Shown here in pieces: positions 40,549 through 48,492 of a DNA stretch of 64,000 nucleotides (position 1 is its first letter; every line of letters begins with the position of its first letter). The DNA is from Actinacidiphila yeochonensis CN732 (GTDB lineage: Bacteria; Actinomycetota; Actinomycetes; Streptomycetales; Streptomycetaceae): contig NZ_JQNR01000003.1 of assembly GCF_000745345.1 (NCBI RefSeq), positions 372,001-436,000 of the forward strand, read 5' to 3'. A model generated the notes under the pieces. That model did no database searches and was not told the DNA's origin. It was given only the letters and a program-made list of their open reading frames with translations. A program made the position numbers and the translations under genes.

Positions 40549-41541
40549 GTGTCCGCAGTCGCACCAGACGGACGGAAGCTGCTGCGCCTGGAGGTCCGCA
40601 ACAGCCAGACCCCCATCGAGCGCAAGCCCGAATGGATCAAGACCCGGGCGAAGATGGGCCCCGAGTACACACAGATGCAGAAGCTCGTCAAGAGCGAGGG
40701 CCTGCACACGGTGTGCCAGGAGGCGGGCTGCCCCAACATCTACGAGTGCTGGGAGGACCGTGAGGCCACGTTCCTCATCGGCGGCGACCAGTGCACCCGG
40801 CGCTGCGACTTCTGCCAGATCGACACCGGCCGGCCCGAACCGCTGGACCGCGACGAGCCGCGCCGGGTGGGCGAGTCCGTCGTCACCATGGACCTCAACT
40901 ACGCCACGATCACCGGCGTCGCCCGCGACGACCTGCCCGACGGCGGCGCCTGGCTCTACGCCGAGACGGTCCGGCAGATCCACGCGATGACCGCCGAGCG
41001 CGCCGACGGCCGGACCAAGGTCGAGCTGCTGATCCCGGACTTCAACGCCGAGCCCGAGCAGCTCGCCGAGGTCTTCGCCGCCCGCCCCGAGGTGCTGGCC
41101 CACAACGTGGAGACGGTGCCGCGCATCTTCCGCCGCATCCGCCCCGGCTTCCGCTACGAGCGCTCGCTGGAGGTGATCACCCGCGCCCGCGAGGCCGGCC
41201 TGGTCACCAAGTCGAACCTGATCCTCGGCATGGGCGAGGAGCGCGAGGAGATCAGCCAGGCCCTCCAGGACCTGTACGACGCCGGGTGCGAGCTGATCAC
41301 CATCACCCAGTACCTGCGGCCGTCCGTGCGCCACCATCCGGTGGAGCGGTGGGTGAAGCCCGCGGAGTTCGTGGAGCTGAAGGAGGAGGCCGAGGAGATC
41401 GGCTACGCGGGTGTGATGTCCGGGCCGCTGGTCCGCTCGTCGTACCGCGCCGGGCGCCTCTTCCAGCAGGCCATGGACCGCCGCGGCCAGGCCGCGGAGC
41501 TGGGCGGCGCCACCGCGCCGGCGGCCGGCGCGGCCCGCTGA
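40549..41541 (+). CDS. lipA: Lipoyl synthase LipA
   Basis: Radical-SAM enzyme that inserts two sulfurs into octanoyl-lysine to make lipoyl. 330 residues. The auxiliary cluster cysteines are in [12 protein letters not shown] and the SAM cluster motif is [10 protein letters not shown]; the C-terminal RSSYRA serine that binds the auxiliary cluster is present. GTG 40549 follows GGGAG. Works with LipB on the lipoyl domains of the E2 encoded here. Confidence 0.97.
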   Translation: MSAVAPDGRKLLRLEVRNSQTPIERKPEWIKTRAKMGPEYTQMQKLVKSEGLHTVCQEAGCPNIYECWEDREATFLIGGDQCTRRCDFCQIDTGRPEPLDRDEPRRVGESVVTMDLNYATITGVARDDLPDGGAWLYAETVRQIHAMTAERADGRTKVELLIPDFNAEPEQLAEVFAARPEVLAHNVETVPRIFRRIRPGFRYERSLEVITRAREAGLVTKSNLILGMGEEREEISQALQDLYDAGCELITITQYLRPSVRHHPVERWVKPAEFVELKEEAEEIGYAGVMSGPLVRSSYRAGRLFQQAMDRRGQAAELGGATAPAAGAAR

Positions 41542-41835
41542 GGCCGGTCCGGCGCCGCCGTGGTGGGCGGGGTGCGGCTTTCATCCGCGATTGACCCGGT
41601 CGTCACCGGCTGGTAACACGGAGTGGCGATCCTGGTGTGGCAGGGCGGCACCCCGCGCGCCCGTCCCACCCCGTGCCCGTCCGCCCTGTGCCCGTCCCGT
41701 GCCCGCTCCACCCGCCCGGGTTCTGCGACCCGGGCGGCCGGCTCCGCCTGTTCGACGGCTCAGCCCGTTCCGTCCCGTTCGCTCCGCTGGACCGCTCGAC
41801 CGCTCGACCGTTCCGACTTGCTCCACCGTTCGGCC

Positions 41836-41870
41836 GATCCGCCGTTCGGCTGATCCGCCGTTCGGCTGAT
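41836..41870. repeat. 16-bp tandem repeat
   Basis: Two exact copies of GATCCGCCGTTCGGCT and a partial third, within a broader stretch (about 41780-41900) of CCACCGCT and GACCGCTC short repeats. The 405-base gap between lipA and the next gene holds nothing else apparent. Confidence 0.7.
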
Positions 41871-41946
41871 CCACCGCTCCACCGCTCCACCGTTTGACCC
41901 CGCCCGCCCGACCGCCGCTCCGCGACGCTCTTCCGAGGGGGACGCC

Positions 41947-42180
41947 ATGTCGTCCGAGCAGGTGCCCGCCATCCAGCACCGCCAGCCGAGCACGCCCGTA
42001 AGGGGCGCTCTGCGCGCTGTGGAAACCTTTCTGCTGAGCGGTGGCCAGCGAACGGCCCGCAGGAACGCCTGGGCGGCCGTCGTGGCCGACCGGCAGCGCG
42101 CCCTCGACCGCCACGAGGCCGAGCACGAGTTCGCCGCCCTGACGGGCACTGGCAGCGGGGGCGCCGCCCAGCCGCGGTGA
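41947..42180 (+). CDS. Small hypothetical protein, 77 residues
   Basis: Not recognised. MSSEQVPAIQHRQPSTPVRGALRAVETFLL then a basic helical stretch (QRTARRNAWAAVVADRQRALDRHEAEHEF), with no membrane segment. GAGGGGG before ATG 41947 makes translation plausible. It lies just upstream of the DUF4191 gene, with 33 bases between, possibly in one transcript. Confidence 0.65.
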   Translation: MSSEQVPAIQHRQPSTPVRGALRAVETFLLSGGQRTARRNAWAAVVADRQRALDRHEAEHEFAALTGTGSGGAAQPR

Positions 42181-42213
42181 CGCCGTCCCGACCGGCCACG
42201 TATCCTGTGCGGC

Positions 42214-42900
42214 ATGGCGAGGAAGGAAACCCCCGAGAGCAGCCCTGGGCGGCTCGCACAGATCGCGCAGACCTACAAGATGACGCGGCAGGCCGATTCC
42301 AGGATCGGGCTTGTCCTCGCCGCTGTGGGAGTCGTCACCTTCGGCGTCATCCTCGGCATCGGCTTCGCGATCGGACATCCGATCTGGGCCGGCATCCTGG
42401 GCCTCCTGCTGGGCCTGCTGGCCACCGCGGTCGTCTTCGGCCGCCGGGCGGAGCGGGCCGCGTTCGGCCAGATGGAGGGCAAGCCGGGCGCTGCGGCGGC
42501 CGTACTGCAGAACGTCGGCAAGGGCTGGACCGTCAGCCAGGCCGTGGCCGCGAACCGCAGCCAGGACATGGTGCACCGCGCGGTCGGCCGCGCCGGCGTG
42601 GTCCTGATCGGCGAGGGCAACCCCAACCGGGTCAAGGGCCTGCTGGCCAACGAGAAGAAGAAGGTCGCCCGGGTCGTCTACGACGTGCCGGTGCACGACT
42701 TCGTGGTCGGTGACGACGAGGGCCAGCTGCCGCTGAAGAAGATCCGCTCCACCCTGCTGCGGCTGCCGCGCACGCTGGACGGTCCGAAGACCACCGAGGT
42801 GAACGACCGCCTCCGGGCGCTCGGCGACCTCATGAGCAACATGCCCATCCCGAAGGGCCCGATGCCCCGCGGCATGCGCATGCCGCGCGGACCGCGCTGA
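42214..42900 (+). CDS. DUF4191 membrane protein
   Basis: A 228-residue actinobacterial membrane protein of unknown function. Two transmembrane helices (IGLVLAAVGVVTFGVILGIG and IWAGILGLLLGLLATAVVFG) are followed by a soluble domain (QNVGKGWTVSQAVAANRSQDMVHRAVGRAG) and a Met/Pro/Arg-rich tail. The ATG 42214 start is clear. It is convergent with the RDD gene and located between lipA and glnA. Confidence 0.9.
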   Translation: MARKETPESSPGRLAQIAQTYKMTRQADSRIGLVLAAVGVVTFGVILGIGFAIGHPIWAGILGLLLGLLATAVVFGRRAERAAFGQMEGKPGAAAAVLQNVGKGWTVSQAVAANRSQDMVHRAVGRAGVVLIGEGNPNRVKGLLANEKKKVARVVYDVPVHDFVVGDDEGQLPLKKIRSTLLRLPRTLDGPKTTEVNDRLRALGDLMSNMPIPKGPMPRGMRMPRGPR

Positions 42901-42924
42901 GCCCCTCCCCCTCCACTCCTCACA

Positions 42925-42964
42925 CGGCCGCGCCCGCCCGGAGCTTTCCGGGCGGGCGCGGCCG
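42925..42964 (+). terminator. Hairpin terminator after DUF4191
   Basis: 17-bp perfect stem (42925-42941 with 42948-42964), loop AGCTTT, 25 bases past the stop. Confidence 0.8.
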
Positions 42965-43035
42965 TCCTCATATGGGGGCGCCGGGCAGCGTTGCATGCCG
43001 CCCCGGGCGCGGGTCGTCAGCGCGAGGCTTCGGCC

Positions 43036-43155
43036 GCGAGACGTTCAGCGCGAGACGTCAGGCCCGGAGCCCCTGGCGCGAGACGTTCGGCCCGGAACTC
43101 AGGCGCGAGACGTCAGGTCCGACGCCTCAGACGCCAGACATCAGGCGCGAGACGT
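43036..43155. repeat. Five spaced copies of GCGAGACGT
   Basis: Copies at 43036, 43050, 43078, 43105 and 43147, most in the longer context GCGCGAGACGTYCRG, between the convergent DUF4191 and RDD genes. The last copy overlaps the RDD stop codon. Spacing is irregular (14, 28, 27, 42), multiples of about 14, and not CRISPR-like. Confidence 0.65.
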
Positions 43156-43622
43156 CAGGCGCGGACCTGGACCGCTCTGGCCGCCTTGTCGTGCAGGCCG
43201 CGGGTGTCGCGGTCCCAGACCACGGCAGGAATGACGATGAGCAGCAGCACCGTACGGATGATCACGCCGAGCGGCCTGAGGCGCCCGCCGTCGACGGAGA
43301 CCACGCGCAGCCGGGTGACCACCTTGCCGGGCGTGCTGCCGACCAGGGTGAGCCCGATGACGCTCAGCACGCCGAAGACCACCAGCGCCCAGTTGTTGGC
43401 GCCGTAGAGGCTACGGTGCGCGATCAGGCCGTATGCGATCAGCACGCACAGCAGCCAGTCGATGAGGAGCGCGACGATGCGGCGGCCGACGGGTGCGATG
43501 GACCCCGGCCCCTCCTCGGGCAGCCCCAGCCGCTCGCCGCGGTAGCCGAACTCGACGCCCATCTGCTCCGCGGCGGCCCGGGGCCCGGAGAGCCACGAAC
43601 CCACTACTTCCCTGTTGTCCAC
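43155..43622 (-). CDS. RDD-family membrane protein
   Basis: A 155-residue protein with the RDD domain: the Arg and Asp signature is in VGRRIVALLIDWLLC, with three helices (ALLIDWLLCVLIAYGLI, WALVVFGVLSVIGLTL, LGVIIRTVLLLIVIPAVV) and the conserved STPGKVVTRLRVVS and RGLHDKAARAVQV segments. Function unknown. Start GTG 43622. Confidence 0.9.
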   Translation of the reverse strand: MDNREVVGSWLSGPRAAAEQMGVEFGYRGERLGLPEEGPGSIAPVGRRIVALLIDWLLCVLIAYGLIAHRSLYGANNWALVVFGVLSVIGLTLVGSTPGKVVTRLRVVSVDGGRLRPLGVIIRTVLLLIVIPAVVWDRDTRGLHDKAARAVQVRA

Positions 43623-43810
43623 GCATCAAAGGTAACCCGCGCCGTGGCAACGCCCGAGGGCCGGGAGGCCATGGCGGGAAGGGGCGGGAGAACGGTTGGG
43701 CGCGGCCGCGTCGGGCAGGCGGAACCCGGGACCGACGGGCAGGCTGGGGCAGAGGTGAAGGGCGGGACGTCCGGCGAGCCGACCGGAGCCGACGAGAGCC
43801 GACCGGAGCC

Positions 43811-43860
43811 GGGCGACGGGCGGCGACGGGCGGCGACGGGCGGCGACGGGCGGCGAGGGG
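43811..43860. repeat. Five tandem copies of a 10-bp unit
   Basis: CGGCGACGGG repeated without interruption, the first and last copies with one change, in the long leader region upstream of glnA. Confidence 0.8.
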
Positions 43861-43917
43861 AGCGAACTCGCCGGACCGACCGGAGCGCGGCGCGGCGGCG
43901 ACGAGGCGGCCGCGTGG

Positions 43918-43955
43918 TTAACCTCTGCGAAACAAATGAGTCATGCTGGAGAAAT
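43918..43955 (+). promoter_or_regulatory. GlnR-type operator upstream of glnA
   Basis: TTAAC-N6-GAAAC-N6-GTCAT-N6-GAAAT with exact six-base spacing, the a-site/b-site arrangement known for GlnR binding in Streptomyces. It lies about 100 bases before glnA, upstream of a -10-like TAGAGT near 43975. It implies nitrogen control of glnA transcription. This is read from the sequence and the published consensus; binding is not shown. Confidence 0.8.
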
Positions 43956-44054
43956 GGCCTGTCCCTAAGGTCTCGGTAGAGTGCGCCGGTCCACCGAACC
44001 GCGCGCCCCGATCGCCACGCCTCCCGGCCAGCGGCCGGGCCTAGGAGGAGTTGG

Positions 44055-45464
44055 ATGTTCCAGTCCGCTGACGACGCCAACAAGTTCATCAAGGACGAGG
44101 ACGTCAAGTTCGTCGACGTCCGGTTCTGCGACCTGCCCGGCGTGATGCAGCACTTCACGGTGCCTGTGTCGACCTTCGACCCGGCCGAGGAGCTGGCCTT
44201 CGACGGCTCGTCCATCCGGGGCTTCCAGGCGATCCACGAGTCGGACATGGCCCTGCGCGCCGACCTGTCGACCGCCCGCGTGGACCCGTTCCGCCGGGAC
44301 AAGACGCTCAACATCAACTTCTTCATCCACGACCCGATCACGGGTGAGCAGTACAGCCGCGACCCGCGGAACGTGGCGAAGAAGGCGGAGGCGTACCTGG
44401 CGTCGACGGGCATCGCGGACATCGCGTACTTCGGCCCGGAGGCGGAGTTCTACGTCTTCGACAGCGTGCGCTTCGAGACGAAGGCGAACGAGTCCTTCTA
44501 CCACATCGACTCCGAGGCGGGCGCCTGGAACACCGGTGCGCTGGAGGACAACCGCGGCTACAAGGTCCGCTACAAGGGCGGCTACTTCCCGGCCCCGCCG
44601 GTGGACCACTTCGCCGACCTGCGCGCGGAGATCTCCCTGGAGCTGGAGGCCGCGGGCCTCCAGGTCGAACGCCAGCACCACGAGGTGGGCACGGCCGGCC
44701 AGGCGGAGATCAACTACAAGTTCAACACGCTGCTCGCCGCCGCCGACGACCTGATGCTCTTCAAGTACATCGTGAAGAACGTCGCCTGGCGCAACGGCAA
44801 GACCGCGACCTTCATGCCCAAGCCGATCTTCGGCGACAACGGCTCCGGTATGCACGTCCACCAGTCGCTGTGGCAGGGCGGCAACCCGCTCTTCTACGAC
44901 GAGGCGGGCTACGCGGGCCTGTCGGACACCGCCCGCTACTACATCGGCGGCATCCTGCGGCACGCCCCGTCGCTGCTGGCGTTCACCAACCCGACGGTGA
45001 ACTCCTACCACCGCCTGGTGCCGGGCTTCGAGGCCCCGGTGAACCTGGTCTACTCGCAGCGCAACCGCTCGGCCGCCATGCGCATCCCGATCACCGGCTC
45101 CAACCCGAAGGCCAAGCGCGTCGAGTTCCGCGCCCCGGACTCCTCCGGCAACCCGTACCTGGCCTTCTCCGCGCTGCTGCTGGCCGGCCTGGACGGCATC
45201 AAGAACAAGATCGAGCCGGCCGAGCCGATCGACAAGGACCTCTACGAGCTGGCCCCCGAGGAGCACGCCAACGTCCCGCAGGTCCCGACCTCCCTGCCGG
45301 CGGTGCTGGACTCCCTGGAGCGCGACCACGAGTTCCTCCTCCAGGGCGGTGTCTTCACCTCCGACCTGATCGAGACGTGGATCGACTACAAGCGCACCAA
45401 CGAGATCGCCCCCCTCCAGCTCCGCCCCCACCCGCACGAGTTCGAGCTCTACTTCGACGTGTAA
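44055..45464 (+). CDS. glnA: Glutamine synthetase type I
   Basis: Makes glutamine from glutamate and ammonia. 469 residues of the GS-I beta type: [16 protein letters not shown], the ATP-binding [16 protein letters not shown] and the adenylylation-site tyrosine in [10 protein letters not shown] are present, so control by GlnE-type adenylylation is expected besides GlnR. GGAGGAG precedes ATG 44055. The last 24 bases are duplicated at 48183, implying that something recombined at this 3' end without damaging the gene. Confidence 0.97.
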   Translation: MFQSADDANKFIKDEDVKFVDVRFCDLPGVMQHFTVPVSTFDPAEELAFDGSSIRGFQAIHESDMALRADLSTARVDPFRRDKTLNINFFIHDPITGEQYSRDPRNVAKKAEAYLASTGIADIAYFGPEAEFYVFDSVRFETKANESFYHIDSEAGAWNTGALEDNRGYKVRYKGGYFPAPPVDHFADLRAEISLELEAAGLQVERQHHEVGTAGQAEINYKFNTLLAAADDLMLFKYIVKNVAWRNGKTATFMPKPIFGDNGSGMHVHQSLWQGGNPLFYDEAGYAGLSDTARYYIGGILRHAPSLLAFTNPTVNSYHRLVPGFEAPVNLVYSQRNRSAAMRIPITGSNPKAKRVEFRAPDSSGNPYLAFSALLLAGLDGIKNKIEPAEPIDKDLYELAPEEHANVPQVPTSLPAVLDSLERDHEFLLQGGVFTSDLIETWIDYKRTNEIAPLQLRPHPHEFELYFDV

Positions 45465-45545
45465 AGAGCCTCTGACCTGCGGGAACGCAGGTTGATCTCT
45501 TCTCGTTTCCGCAGGTCAGCACCTCGCCGACCTGCGGAAACGTCG
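45441..45545 (+). repeat. glnA 3'-end repeat, left copy (attachment-site-like)
   Basis: 105 bases running from TTCGAGCTCTACTTCGACGT through the glnA stop to GCGGAAACGTCG. It matches 48183-48287 with only about six or seven differences. It contains a 16-bp inverted repeat (45472-45487 with 45504-45519, cores CTGACCTGCGG and CCGCAGGTCAG) that also works as the glnA terminator, and a further GACCTGCGGAAACG copy at 45529. Such 3'-gene-end duplications are usual products of site-specific integration. Confidence 0.8.
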
Positions 45546-45557
45546 CACCCGCAGGCA

Positions 45558-47147
45558 CCTGAGCTTGGCGTTTGACCTCGCAGGTCACCCGACCTGCTGA
45601 TCTGTGGTTCTGTGTGGGACGACGGGCGCGGCCGTTCTCCACCCTTCGAGATGTCGAGTCTTGAAGTGCGAGAGAACGGCCGCTGTGTATGAGTCTGTCT
45701 GTCGCTGAGCCCGCTGGTACGGCGTTGGGCTTGTTGTCCCGCTTTCGGATCGAGTTCTACGAGTCCTTGTACGCCCGTGCGGACGTGCTCTTCGAGCTCA
45801 CGGACGCGGTGCTGTGTGTGGACGGGCCGGTGAAGACGCTGGTCGAGCTGTGCCTGGCGGTCGAGCACCGGCGTGGGCACGCAGCCCTGTACGCCGCGTT
45901 GGATCGGGGCTGGTGCGAGCCTGCCCGTCTGCGCCGTGCTCTGGCCGGGCTGCCGCTGCCCCGCGCGGCCGGCGGGCGGATCGTGCTGGCCGTCGACGTG
46001 AGCAACTGGCTCCGCCCCGACGCCCCCACCAGCGACGACCGGTTGTTCTGCCACCTCTACGGGCGCGGCAACCGCAGCAAGGACCAGTTCGTCCCCGGCT
46101 GGCCTTACTCCTTCGTCGCGGCCCTGGAGACCGGCCGAACCTCCTGGACCGCCCTGCTGGACGCCGTCCGCCTGGGCCGGGCCGACGACGCGACCGCGGT
46201 CACCGCCACTCAACTGCGCGGTGTCGTAGCACGGTTGACGCAGGCCGGGCAGTGGCGCGAGGGCGACCGGGAGATCTGGGTCGTCATGGACTCAGGCTAC
46301 GACGTCGCCTTCCTCTCCCATGCGCTCGCGGACCTGCCCGTCGTCCTGGTCGCACGTCTGCGCTCGGACCGCGTGATGCTGCGCGACGCCGGGCCCACCC
46401 GGTCAGGCCCGAAGGGCGGCCGACCCCGCAAGCACGGCGGCGTCCTGTCCTTCGCCCGGCCCGACAGCTGGCACGAACCCGTTGTCACCAGCGTCACCGA
46501 CACCACCCGCTACGGCACGGCAGAAGCGATGGCCTGGGACCGGATACACCCCCGGCTCACCCACCGCGGCCCCTGGCTGGACCTGGCAAAGGAGGAACTG
46601 CCCATTCCGCACGGCACGCTGATCCGCCTGAGGGTCGAGCGCCTACCAGGTGACCGCGACCCCAACCGGTCTGGCTGTGGACCTCCCAGGCCGCCCCCGC
46701 ACCGGCAGACGTGGACCGCTGGTGGCAGGCGTTCCTGCGCCGCTTCGACCTGGAACACACCTTCCGGCTGATGAAGCAGACCCTCGGCTGGACCGCCCCG
46801 AAGATCCGGAACGCGGACACCGCCGACCTGTGGACGTGGCTGATCATCGCCGCCCACACCCAACTCCGCCTGGCCCGCCCGCTGGCCGAAGACCTCCGCC
46901 GCCCCTGGGAACGGCCCACCGAGCCCCGCCGACTCGCCCCCGCCCGAGTCCGGCGGGGGTTTCGCAACGTCCACGCGACGGCAGCCCGTCCGGCAGCCGC
47001 ACCGAAACCGTCCCGGCCAGGGCCCGGACGGCCCCCCGGCTCGAAGAACAAACACCGCGCCAAACACCACGACGTCGGAAAGACCGCCAAACGGGCCGAG
47101 TCGATCAAGAAACACCAAACACGGCGAGGTTAAACGCCAGGCTAAGG
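45558..47147 (+). mobile_element. Insertion sequence with 24-bp terminal inverted repeats
   Basis: A 1.59-kb element. The left end (45558-45581, CCTGAGCTTGGCGTTTGACC...) and the complement of the right end (47124-47147, CCTTAGCCTGGCGTTTAACC...) agree at 21 of 24 positions. It contains one transposase gene whose stop lies inside the right repeat. No target-site duplication is found (flanks AGGCA and CGAAT), which suggests that adjacent DNA was deleted after insertion. Confidence 0.75.
45689..47133 (+). pseudogene. DDE transposase, frameshifted as read
   Basis: IS4-superfamily-like transposase (I recall Streptomyces proteins of this kind under NF041680). The DDE residues are visible in IVLAVDVSNWLRP, IWVVMDSGYDVAFL and RRFDLEHTFRLMKQTLGW. 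The reading frame breaks at CCCAACCGG near 46665; one more G (AAGCCGG) restores a continuous protein of about 482 residues through LWTSQAAPAP to KHQTRRG. ATG 45689 is the start. It could be an inactive copy or another sequence error. Confidence 0.75.
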
Positions 47148-47248
47148 CGAATCTCGCCCTGCCGCGCCTGTCCAACGGTCAGTTCACCGTCTACGTCAAC
47201 GGCGACCCAGTTGACGTAGTGGTCGACCGCACAGGATTCTTCACCTGA
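47147..47248 (+). pseudogene. Orphan C-terminal gene fragment
   Basis: Directly after the IS right end, one frame reads ANLALPRLSNGQFTVYVNGD then PVDVVVDRTGFFT and a stop. The sequence looks like the end of a secreted or repeat protein whose body is gone, presumably removed with the IS flank. Not assigned to a family. Confidence 0.5.
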
Positions 47249-47264
47249 CCTCACCACCCCGCCA

Positions 47265-47308
47265 GTTCCGTGCGGGCCGGGCGCCAACGCGCCCGGCCCG
47301 CACGGAAC
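47265..47308 (+). terminator. Strong hairpin terminator
   Basis: Perfect 20-bp stem (GTTCCGTGCGGGCCGGGCGC and its complement) with tetraloop CAAC, 16 bases after the orphan fragment's stop. Confidence 0.85.
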
Positions 47309-47408
47309 CGCTCGACGACCTACTGACATCGGTGGCCATCGTCACCTCGTCAACTGGGCGAGGGTGCTGCACGCGCGGCGACCTCGCCCAAGTCCTCCAG
47401 GAATCAGG

Positions 47409-47921
47409 ATGACCAAAGCGCACATGAACATCACCATCGAGACGAAGATGTCGGACGTTGAAATCGGCGCCGCCTCAGCCTCGCTCATGCGGTTCGAACG
47501 CATGCGCAGCGTTCCGGCCGTTGTCCTTCTGGGCGCGGTGACCCTACTGGGCCTTGGGGTTCTGCCTGTCACTGTGACGGTCCCCTTCGGCTTGGGCTTC
47601 CTCGTCATGGGCTCCCTGTCCCTCACGTGGATCAGTCGGGCCCGAAAGGTGGCGGCACCGGCTGCACGTTTCGCCATGCCCTACAAGGTGGCGATATCCG
47701 ACAAGTCCATCACCGCCACTCAAGAAGACGCAGTGACCACTCTGCCGTGGGACGACCTTCGCCACGTAACCCGAACCGCGCAGACGTGGATCTTCGTACC
47801 CCGCGAGGCCGAAAAGGCGCTCATGCTCCCGATCCGCTCGGTGACCGCTGCCGAGGCAGAGCAGCTCACGGCCCTTCTGTCGGCGTGGCCGGCGAGGAAG
47901 TACCGCCGCTCCACCGTCTGA
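47409..47921 (+). CDS. Membrane protein with YcxB-like domain
   Basis: A 170-residue protein with two close transmembrane helices (AVVLLGAVTLLGLGVLPVTV and FGLGFLVMGSLSLTWI) and a C-terminal domain (YKVAISDKSITATQEDAVTTLPWDDLRHVTRT, FVPREAEKALMLPIRSV) resembling YcxB-type beta domains. Function unknown. ATG 47409 is chosen (AGGA nearby); lower GC and less biased codons than the core suggest transfer. It lies between the two glnA 3'-end copies. Confidence 0.65.
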   Translation: MTKAHMNITIETKMSDVEIGAASASLMRFERMRSVPAVVLLGAVTLLGLGVLPVTVTVPFGLGFLVMGSLSLTWISRARKVAAPAARFAMPYKVAISDKSITATQEDAVTTLPWDDLRHVTRTAQTWIFVPREAEKALMLPIRSVTAAEAEQLTALLSAWPARKYRRSTV

Positions 47922-48182
47922 AACTCTGCATCACCTTCGGCCGAGTGGATGCGGTTTTCCTGGCGGACATGTCTGCGGTCTCACGTCAGAGCCACCTGTC
48001 GGCCAACGAAGATCCGATCTTGACACTCCGTAGCTACCTCCGCAGGCACCTGCTCGCTCGACAAGGTCGTGAAGCGATCGGCAGGCGCTACCACAGCGCC
48101 GCGTAGTCGTGGACCGGCCGCCTTGTGCGCGAGTTGTGGGATGCCTCCTCACAAGCGCCCATACATGCAGGTCAGAGGCATG

Positions 48183-48287
48183 TTCGAGCTCTACTTCGAC
48201 GTGTAAAGAGCCTCTGCCCTGCGGAAACGCAGTTCGATCTCTTCTCGTTTCCGCAGGTCAGCACCTCGTTGACCTGCGGAAACGTCG
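48183..48287 (+). repeat. glnA 3'-end repeat, right copy (attachment-site-like)
   Basis: Direct repeat of 45441-45545, including the last seven glnA codons and stop, with about 93 percent identity. It lies 2.74 kb away in the same orientation. The region 47922-48182 before it has no gene I can support. Confidence 0.8.
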
Positions 48288-48490
48288 TTCGAGGGACTCG
48301 CGTCGAAGTTCCGGGCTTCACCGTGTGGAATGAGAGCAAGCGGCTGTTCAGCCTCCACACCCGATTCCGGCGGAAGCCCGGCCGCATCCACCTGCGAGTG
48401 GTCGCTGAGGAGGGCCGCGTACGCATCGGCTGCATCGGCCGCATCGGCCGGAAACGTCTGGCGGAGGACATCCCTCGCAGGTCGCGATGA
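48288..48490 (+). pseudogene. Possible C-terminal fragment of an unknown protein
   Basis: Beyond the right glnA repeat one frame reads VEVPGFTVWNESKRLFSLHT then RFRRKPGRIHLRVVAEEG and RVRIGCIGR and ends at 48490. The composition looks protein-like and lacks its own start. It is convergent with the helicase gene, separated by two bases. Family not recognised. Confidence 0.4.
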
Positions 48491-48492
48491 GG

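Noticed and set aside
43036..43860. CRISPR array
   Set aside because: Units are 9 to 14 bases with no unique spacers of constant length, and no cas genes are present.
45689..47133. Programmed frameshifting in the transposase
   Set aside because: There is no slippery heptamer at the break (CCCAACCGG), and the change needed is insertion of a G in a family I know as single-frame.
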